From positions 1 through 9,216 of the forward strand of contig JARJFC010000090.1 in NCBI GenBank assembly GCA_029310945.1: 9,216 nt of DNA, written 5' to 3'. Below, piece by piece: positions 5,844-9,216 of the stretch. Numbering within the stretch: the first letter of the stretch is position 1; every line of letters begins with the position of its first letter. Both the position numbers and the translations under genes were made by a program. Under the pieces are notes generated by a model that saw only the letters and a list, made by a program, of their open reading frames with translations, made no database searches and was not told where the DNA came from. The DNA comes from Leptospira sp. 96542 (lineage in GTDB: Bacteria; Spirochaetota; Leptospiria; Leptospirales; Leptospiraceae).

Positions 5844-5992
5844 CAGCGCCCTTATCGGTTCGCTTCGGCACAAGGCCTCGCTCGGTCTGCGACACATAGG
5901 CTTCTGGCACTCCCCAGTATCGTTCCGGTCCCGAACGTCCCGTTGAGACTCAGGGCCAGCCTACGTCGTTAAGGCAAGGTCGTAAAATTGCA
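5837..5992 (+). repeat. attC-like site 7, right end degenerate
   Basis: The left end is CGCATAAC (5837-5844), followed by CGCCCTTATCGG, which pairs imperfectly with CGTCGTTAAGGC (5964-5975). The expected right end is replaced by GGTCGTAAAATTGC (about 5979-5991), so no intact GTTRRRY is present. The centre (CACAAGGCCTCGCTCG, TCTGGCACTCCCC) is shared with site 5. Confidence 0.7.
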
Positions 5993-6006
5993 TAGGAATA
6001 AAAGAA

Positions 6007-6061
6007 ATATTTAGAAATACAACTTGCCTGTAATACAAATACGTAATACATTTCTAAATAT
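6007..6061 (+). promoter_or_regulatory. Promoter/operator of the RHH-PIN operon
   Basis: TTGCCT (6024-6029) and TACATT (6047-6052), 17 bp apart, form a plausible promoter that would start transcription at or near the ATG (6060). A perfect 12-bp inverted repeat, ATATTTAGAAAT (6007-6018) and ATTTCTAAATAT (6050-6061), reaches into the start codon. Between the arms is a direct repeat of GTAATACA (6030-6037 and 6043-6050). No Shine-Dalgarno is present. Confidence 0.6.
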
Positions 6062-6320
6062 GATCAGCTTACGTCTACCGCCAGAACTAGAAAGAAAATT
6101 AGATTCATTTGCCAAATCTGAAGGAAAAAGTCGTTCAGAAATTGTAAAAGATTCCATTCTAGAATACATTAAAAATCGAGGCTCTAATAAATCTCCCTTT
6201 GAACTTGGATTAGATTTATTTGGTAAACATAATTCCGAGATTTCCGATTTAGCTCAAAATAGAAAAAAATACCTACACAAAGCAATTGGAAAGAAAAATG
6301 AAAAACGTAGCTCTCGTTGA
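6060..6320 (+). CDS. Ribbon-helix-helix antitoxin
   Basis: An 86-residue protein. Residues 1-38 (MISLRLPPELERKLDSFAK, then GKSRSEIVKDSILEYI) are a classic RHH/CopG-type DNA-binding domain: a short beta strand and two helices with a GKSRSE turn. The polar, basic C-terminal region is the probable toxin-binding arm. ATG 6060 was chosen over an in-frame ATG at 6024 because ISLRLP is the normal RHH strand and because the upstream start lies in the promoter. It overlaps the PIN gene by 23 bases. It is expected to neutralise the toxin and repress the operon at the inverted repeat over its start. Confidence 0.85.
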   Translation: MISLRLPPELERKLDSFAKSEGKSRSEIVKDSILEYIKNRGSNKSPFELGLDLFGKHNSEISDLAQNRKKYLHKAIGKKNEKRSSR

Positions 6321-6714
6321 TTCTGGTCCAATCATTGCCCTATTCAATTCAAAAGATAAATTTCACAAACCAACTTTAAAATTTCTAAAATCATATTCGG
6401 GTGAATTAATCTCCTCCTGGCCTGTAGTTACTGAAGTTGTCTACCTACTATCTTTTTCCGTTGAAGCTCAATCAGATTTTCTAGAATGGATTGAAAGAGG
6501 GAGTATACACATAATCGATTTAGGTATAGAAGATCTTAAATATATCAAAAATCGAATGAGAAAATATTCGGATCTACCAATGGACTTAGTAGATGCTTCT
6601 TTAATGTGTATTTCAGAAAAACAAGGAATCGAACGGATAATAAGCATTGATTCAGACATTTCAATTTATAAAAACTTAAAGGGAAAGTATTTACAAAACC
6701 TCTTTAAAGTCTAA
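6298..6714 (+). CDS. PIN-domain toxin, VapC-like
   Basis: A 138-residue PIN-domain protein starting MKNVALVDSGPIIALFN. Acidic positions are D8, E46 (VVTEVVYL), D96/D99 (LPMDLVDASL) and D118/D120 (ISIDSD). The PMDLVDASL pattern places it in a PIN subgroup distinct from the vapC at 1661. The start at 6298 has GGAAAG 4 bases upstream (6288-6293); an in-frame ATG at 6286 is less likely. The gene overlaps its antitoxin by 23 bases. It is probably a metal-dependent ribonuclease of unknown RNA target and appears intact. It ends 11 bases before the damaged attC8. Confidence 0.87.
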   Translation: MKNVALVDSGPIIALFNSKDKFHKPTLKFLKSYSGELISSWPVVTEVVYLLSFSVEAQSDFLEWIERGSIHIIDLGIEDLKYIKNRMRKYSDLPMDLVDASLMCISEKQGIERIISIDSDISIYKNLKGKYLQNLFKV

Positions 6715-6725
6715 ATCCGACCCAG

Positions 6726-6780
6726 CGTATAACTGAAGGCTCATGGTCGGGAAACGTCGAGTAGTCTAGTTCGTTATGTG
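6726..6780 (+). repeat. attC-like site 8, internally deleted
   Basis: Only 55 bp, against 105-170 for the others. The left end CGTATAAC (6726-6733) joins directly to the right part (GAAGGCTCATGGTCGGGAAACG), which resembles site 3, and then to CGTCGAGTAGTCTAGTTCG as in site 1. The right end is GTTATGTG (6773-6780). The left arm and centre have been lost. GTTATGTGAA is complementary, with one mismatch, to the left end of site 9. Confidence 0.75.
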
Positions 6781-6783
6781 AAT

Positions 6784-6984
6784 ATGCGGTTAAAATTTTC
6801 TGAAAAAGAAAATAATAATAATAAAATACAAAAAATATTTGATAAACTTACTTCTGAAGGAAAACTAATTCCTGCAAAACGTAAATCTACTATTATCAAT
6901 AAATTAATTAAACCCAAAAATAACGGAAAAAAACTAGTAGATTGGTGGGCTATTTACCAAGAATCGAAGGAAGATAGATTTTAA
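6784..6984 (+). pseudogene. Antitoxin fragment, N-terminal domain missing
   Basis: An open frame of 66 residues from ATG 6784 (GTG at 6778 is also in frame, inside the attC end). The C-terminal part has the look of Phd/VapB-type toxin-binding tails: a KLTSEGKLIPAKRK segment followed by a Trp/acidic/basic end, WWAIYQESKEDRF. No DNA-binding domain precedes it, and coding begins only a few bases after the attC8 end with no room for a promoter or Shine-Dalgarno. The simplest reading is a 5'-truncated antitoxin gene. Alternatively it is a complete small antitoxin without a DNA-binding domain. It lies 6 bases upstream of the PIN remnant, which is also truncated. Confidence 0.6.
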
Positions 6985-6990
6985 TCTCTA

Positions 6991-7242
6991 ATGGTTTATT
7001 ATATTGAGACGAGTATTATTCTCTCGATAATTTTAGGTGATCATTTCCACGATAAAGCTATCAAAATATGGAATACTCCTAATGAAAAACTAAGCTCAAT
7101 TTTATCTTTAGATGGAATTCACGTCGTGACTGCAATTTTTCTAAAAGACACAATGCATTTATCAAATTTTGCTTTCTATAGTTTTGATAATAGACTAAAT
7201 GAAGTTGCAGGAAAATTCGGGCTAAGACCGAATTTCGCATAA
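6991..7242 (+). pseudogene. PIN-domain toxin with internal deletion
   Basis: An 83-residue in-frame remnant of a VapC-like PIN protein, which is normally about 130-140 residues. The N-terminal strand (MVYYIETSIILSIIL, with Glu at the usual Asp position) and the C-terminal core (SLDGIHVVTAIF with D41, FYSFDNRL with D66) are present. They are joined at about residue 36-39 (KLSSIL/SLDG), so the middle helices and the second conserved acidic residue (normally Glu) are missing. About 50 residues appear to have been lost without a frameshift. Ribonuclease activity is unlikely. The stop TAA (7240-7242) is part of the attC9 left end GCATAAC. Confidence 0.75.
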
Positions 7243-7391
7243 CAGCGAAACTCACTACGCTTCGGGACTTAAGCGCTCGCTACATTCCTCTCCGTCACGA
7301 TTCTTGCATTCGCAAGAATTCGCACCGACGCTAACGCCTGCCTCGACAGGCTCAGCTACGAGGAACGTCGATAAGGCTAGTTCGTTAGCCG
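7236..7391 (+). repeat. attC-like site 9
   Basis: The left end is CGCATAAC (7236-7243) and the right end GTTAGCCG (7384-7391). It has the ATTCTTGC/GCAAGAAT central hairpin (about 7302-7320) and the GACGCTAACGCC and CGTCGATAAGGCT right arm shared with sites 2 and 4. The right end plus flank, GTTAGCCGACATATGTGC, matches the complement of the left end and flank of site 10 at 14 of 18 positions. Confidence 0.78.
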
Positions 7392-7498
7392 ACATATGTG
7401 CAAATTCTACCTTTTACAATCTGAAAAATAAAAACAAGAAGAGTATGAGGAAATTGATCAGAAATTCGTTTACTGCAATAAAATGACTAATTTTCAAT

Positions 7499-7528
7499 TT
7501 GACAAATTGCACGAAACTCGTGTATGTT
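7499..7528 (+). promoter_or_regulatory. Promoter/operator of the last vapBC-type operon
   Basis: TTGACA (7499-7504) and TATGTT (7523-7528) are separated by 18 bp. An inverted repeat CACGA-AAC-TCGTG (7510-7522) occupies the spacer, a usual operator position. Seven bases separate the -10 box from the ATG at 7536 and there is no Shine-Dalgarno, so the mRNA is probably leaderless. Confidence 0.65.
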
Positions 7529-7535
7529 AATATAT

Positions 7536-7754
7536 ATGAAAAGTATTACTTTTAGAGCTGATGAAAGGGCAATTGAAAAAGCTCGATTAAAAGCAAGTAA
7601 GCAAAAAAGGTCACTAAATGACATTTTTAATGAATGGCTCCGTACTTATTCTGAATCTGAACCCAAAGATTTCGATCTAGATGGATATTTAAAAAAATTC
7701 GAATATGTGAAGATAAACAGAAAAATAACTCGTGAAGAAGCAAATGAAAGGTAA
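7536..7754 (+). CDS. RHH-like antitoxin
   Basis: A 72-residue protein starting MKSITFRADERAIEKARLKA, then KQKRSLNDIFNEWLRTY: a beta strand followed by two helices, matching CopG/RHH-type antitoxins that accompany this PIN subgroup. The tail (DGYLKKFEYVKINRKITREEANER) is the likely toxin-binding segment. ATG 7536 is preferred to the in-frame ATG at 7524, which lies inside the -10 box. It overlaps the downstream toxin by 11 bases. A probable self-repressing antitoxin acting on the operator at 7510-7522. Confidence 0.85.
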   Translation: MKSITFRADERAIEKARLKASKQKRSLNDIFNEWLRTYSESEPKDFDLDGYLKKFEYVKINRKITREEANER

Positions 7755-8199
7755 AATCTTCATCGATACAAATGTATTTATTTACTTCTTTTCAACAGAG
7801 GATTTTGAAAAAAAGGAAATCTCTTCAAATATCATAAAAGCTTCCTTTAAATCTCACAGATTCTGTATAAGTTACCAAGTCATCCAAGAATTTAGCAATG
7901 TAATGCTGACAAAAGGACAACCACCGATGAAAGGCAAAGATATTTCAAGTCTCATTGAAAAAATCTTAGATCCAATTTGTTCCTTTTTCCCAACCATTGA
8001 GTTTTATAAAAATGCTCTGAAGTTAAGAGAACAGAATAAATTATCTTATTATGATTCTTTGATTGCTTTGGCGGCATTAGAACTCGATTGCGATTATTTA
8101 TTGTCTGAAGACTTTAATGATGGAGCAAAAATTAACAAATTGAAAATTATCAATCCATTTAATAAGAATAATGCAAAATTACTAAATGCAATTCTCTAA
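7744..8199 (+). CDS. PIN-domain toxin, VapC-like (COG5573 type)
   Basis: A 151-residue PIN-domain protein starting MKGKIFIDTNVFIYFF. Conserved acids are D8, E49 (QVIQEFSNV), D104 (LSYYDSLIALAA) and the LLSEDFNDG motif at 119-127, which is typical of the COG5573-like VapC subgroup. Start 7744 is preferred to an in-frame ATG at 7732 because KIFIDTN is the usual beginning. It overlaps its antitoxin gene by 11 bases. It appears complete, with a short extra C-terminal tail (KNNAKLLNAIL). Expected to be an RNase with an unknown target. Confidence 0.88.
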   Translation: MKGKIFIDTNVFIYFFSTEDFEKKEISSNIIKASFKSHRFCISYQVIQEFSNVMLTKGQPPMKGKDISSLIEKILDPICSFFPTIEFYKNALKLREQNKLSYYDSLIALAALELDCDYLLSEDFNDGAKINKLKIINPFNKNNAKLLNAIL

Positions 8200-8210
8200 A
8201 GCACAAACGT

Positions 8211-8254
8211 CGACTAATAGCGACTAATCGCTAAGAAAAAGAAAAATTAGTTGT
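8211..8254 (+). repeat. attC-like site 10, shrunken and decayed
   Basis: CGACTAAT (8211-8218) faces ATTAGTTG (8247-8254), complementary at 7 of 8 positions. Inside is the short hairpin AGCGA-CTAA-TCGCT (8219-8232). The GC-rich centre of the other sites is gone, and both conserved cutting-site bases are changed (AAC to AAT, GTT to ATT). It was recognised because its left end with flank matches the right end of site 9. The hairpin might also act as a weak terminator. Confidence 0.5.
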
Positions 8255-8285
8255 TACCAATACGGGAACATGCTCTCATTGATTT

Positions 8286-8585
8286 GTGAGGGTTATTTCA
8301 AGAAAAATATTGAGAGATATCTACTCTATACCTAAATACTCGGATTCTAAAATTCCCATAGAAGTTTGGTTTAAAGAAATTTCAAAAGCTTTATGGAAAT
8401 CTCCTTCTGATATTTAGCAAAAATACAGAAATGCAAGTTTCCTTAAGGATAATAGAATCGTTTTCAATATACATGGAAACAAATACAGGTTAATTGTGAA
8501 GATTCATTATAATCTACAAACTGTATTTATTAGGTTTATAGGAACTCACGAACAATATGATAAAATCAAGGCTGAGGTGATATAA
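8286..8585 (+). pseudogene. higB: HigB-family mRNA interferase toxin with nonsense codon
   Basis: From GTG 8286 the frame reads VRVISRKILRDIY and continues to TAA 8585, but codon 44 (8415-8417) is TAG. The second half has the well-known HigB pattern: QKYRNASFL, NRIVFNIHGNKYRLIV and TVFIRFIGTHEQYDKI, with a final AEVI. Relatives have a Lys or similar residue at the stop, so one base change is enough to explain it. HigB toxins are RelE-fold enzymes that cut mRNA on the ribosome. The total of 99 residues is the normal length, with no frameshift. The toxin-first gene order (higB before higA) is usual. Without suppression, no active toxin is made. Confidence 0.85.
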
Positions 8586-8990
8586 ATGAATATTAAACCT
8601 ATTAAAAATCAAAAAGATCACTTAGAAGCTCTTTCCGAGATAGAAAAACTATGGGATTCTAAGAAAAATACTCAAGATTACGATAAACTAGATATTTTAA
8701 TTACCTTTGTTGATGCTTACGAAAATAAACATTACCCTATTGATGATCCTGATCCGATCGAAGCTTTAAAATCCGTTATGGATGACATGAATTTGAAAAG
8801 TGTTGATTTAGGTAATCTTATAGGCGGGCGTAGCAGAGCCACAGAAATCCTTAATCGGAAAAGAAAGCTCACTTTAGAGATGATTTGAAAGATTAATCAA
8901 AACCTAGGAATTCCTACTGATATTCTTGTAAAAGAATATAAAATGAAAACATTCAAAACAGGAAGTAAGAAAACGCCGTCCGTGGCGTAA
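8586..8990 (+). pseudogene. higA: HigA-family antitoxin with premature stop in HTH domain
   Basis: It starts directly after the higB stop (TAA then ATG). The N-terminal part (NQKDHLEALSEIEKLWD, then DILITFVDAYENKHYPI) is typical of COG5499 HigA antitoxins. The XRE-type helix-turn-helix follows (MNLKSVDLGNLIGGRSRATEIL, residues about 73-94, then NRKRKLTLEMI). TGA at codon 101 (8886-8888) interrupts LTLEMI, where relatives continue with Arg; CGA to TGA would explain it. The frame stays open to TAA 8990 (KINQNLGIPTDILVKEY), so the full protein would be 134 residues. The 100-residue product loses the last HTH helix and may not bind DNA. Whether it could still bind HigB is moot because higB is broken too. 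Confidence 0.8.
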
Positions 8991-9014
8991 TTATTTCTCT
9001 ATGCCCGAAAACGT

Positions 9015-9135
9015 CGCATAATAACGCCTTGGCCCGCAGATCATTCCTCTCCGTCAAACTTCTTGTTTACGCAAGATTCATCAAAACGCCGCTGCCACAC
9101 CTCAGACTTCACAAATAGTAAACGTACATTATGTG
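9015..9135 (+). repeat. attC-like site 11, decayed
   Basis: The left end CGCATAAT (9015-9022) and right end ATTATGTG (9128-9135) are near-complements, with GCCTTGGCCCGC, CATTCCTCTCCGTC and CTTCTTG...GCAAGA core segments as in sites 2 and 9. Both ends carry AAT/ATT instead of AAC/GTT, so the recombination point is altered. Confidence 0.55.
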
Positions 9136-9168
9136 CAACAGTTATTTCAAAAAAGGAAATAAAAAATA

Positions 9169-9216
9169 ATGAATATCTACGAATACAAAAATGCAAATAC
9201 CAAAGAACAAGAAGGA
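9169..9216 (+). CDS. Start of an unrecognised gene, cut by window end
   Basis: ATG 9169 opens a frame of 16 residues (MNIYEYKNANTKEQEG) that runs off the window. An AAGGAA Shine-Dalgarno-like stretch lies about 11 bases upstream. It sits where the first gene of the next cassette would be expected, shortly after attC11. A polar start resembling a small antitoxin would fit the context, but the product cannot be identified. Confidence 0.45.
   Translation, partial: MNIYEYKNANTKEQEG

Larger units (their letters stand above)
1..9216 (+). mobile_element. Integron-like cassette array (no integrase in window)
   Basis: Eleven related GC-richer repeats, all in one orientation, separate single genes or two-gene operons across the whole window. 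Each has attC-like ends (about GCATAAC at the left, GTTATGC at the right). For several cassettes the right end of the upstream repeat is complementary to the left end of the downstream repeat, as expected when an integrase cuts between G and TT, so that the TTATGC tail travels with the following cassette. No integrase, attI, transposase or target duplication was seen. An integron lacking its platform in this window, or an attC cluster without an integrase, fits best. The repeats are seen directly; recombination activity is inferred. Confidence 0.75.

Noticed and set aside
6468..6659. Minus-strand open frame of 63 codons
   Set aside because: It lies wholly antisense to the intact PIN toxin gene and has no start signals.
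204..7391. CRISPR array
   Set aside because: The repeats are mostly 105-170 bp, diverged and separated by genes of several hundred bases; no short regular spacers exist.
7304..7486. Open frame of 60 codons on the plus strand
   Set aside because: It begins inside attC9, is composed mostly of repeat sequence, has no ribosome site and shows no protein-like pattern.
626..8990. Stop-codon reassignment to explain interrupted genes
   Set aside because: TAA, TAG and TGA each interrupt one gene while intact genes in the same window use TAA and TGA as true stops; point mutation is simpler.
204..9135. Repeats as MITEs or insertion-sequence remnants with terminal inverted repeats
   Set aside because: No target duplications or transposase were seen, all copies share one orientation at cassette ends, and their ends often pair with the neighbouring copy and not with themselves.

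Overview
The window looks like a run of integron-type gene cassettes from an AT-rich bacterium, most likely a Leptospira-like spirochaete. The genus is inferred from base composition, from the mix of vapBC/mazF/higBA-type modules and from my recollection of similar repeats; nothing in the window proves it. Genes are short and AT-rich. Between them sit GC-richer repeats, mostly 105-170 bp, that are related to one another and all point the same way. Each begins near (C)GCATAAC and ends near GTTATGC(G), contains internal complementary boxes, and resembles an attC recombination site. No integrase, attI site or transposase is present, so this is either the distal part of a large integron or an array of attC sites without an integrase.

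Layout, left to right: the 3' end of a mazF toxin (1-194), attC1; a small antitoxin-like ORF plus a GNAT acetyltransferase gene broken by a stop codon (461-1162), attC2; a canonical vapB-vapC pair (1434-2065), attC3; a 335-residue coiled-coil protein with a class III nucleotidyl-cyclase-like domain (2222-3229), attC4; an AbrB-type antitoxin and PIN toxin on the minus strand (3403-4052), attC5; an AbrB-type antitoxin with a Doc/Fic toxin (4354-4982), a truncated attC6; a YcgL/RlaP-type nucleotidyltransferase (5049-5843), attC7; a ribbon-helix-helix (RHH) antitoxin with a PIN toxin (6060-6714), an internally deleted attC8; a 5'-truncated antitoxin with an internally deleted PIN toxin (6784-7242), attC9; another RHH-like antitoxin with a PIN toxin (7536-8199), a decayed attC10; higB and higA, each broken by an in-frame stop (8286-8990), a decayed attC11; and the start of an unrecognised gene (9169 to the window end).

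Most cassettes carry toxin-antitoxin (TA) operons in which the toxin start overlaps or lies close to the antitoxin stop. Four antitoxin-first TA operons on the plus strand and the one on the minus strand show a promoter-like -35/-10 pair, usually with an inverted repeat next to or overlapping the start codon, and no usable Shine-Dalgarno. This suggests autoregulated, leaderless antitoxin mRNAs. Cassettes with their own promoters can be expressed anywhere in an array, and addictive TA pairs would stabilise it. The cyclase-like protein and the nucleotidyltransferase are the two intact non-TA cargo genes. The array is visibly decaying: three genes have in-frame stops, one TA pair is truncated in both genes, and attC6, attC8, attC10 and attC11 are damaged.
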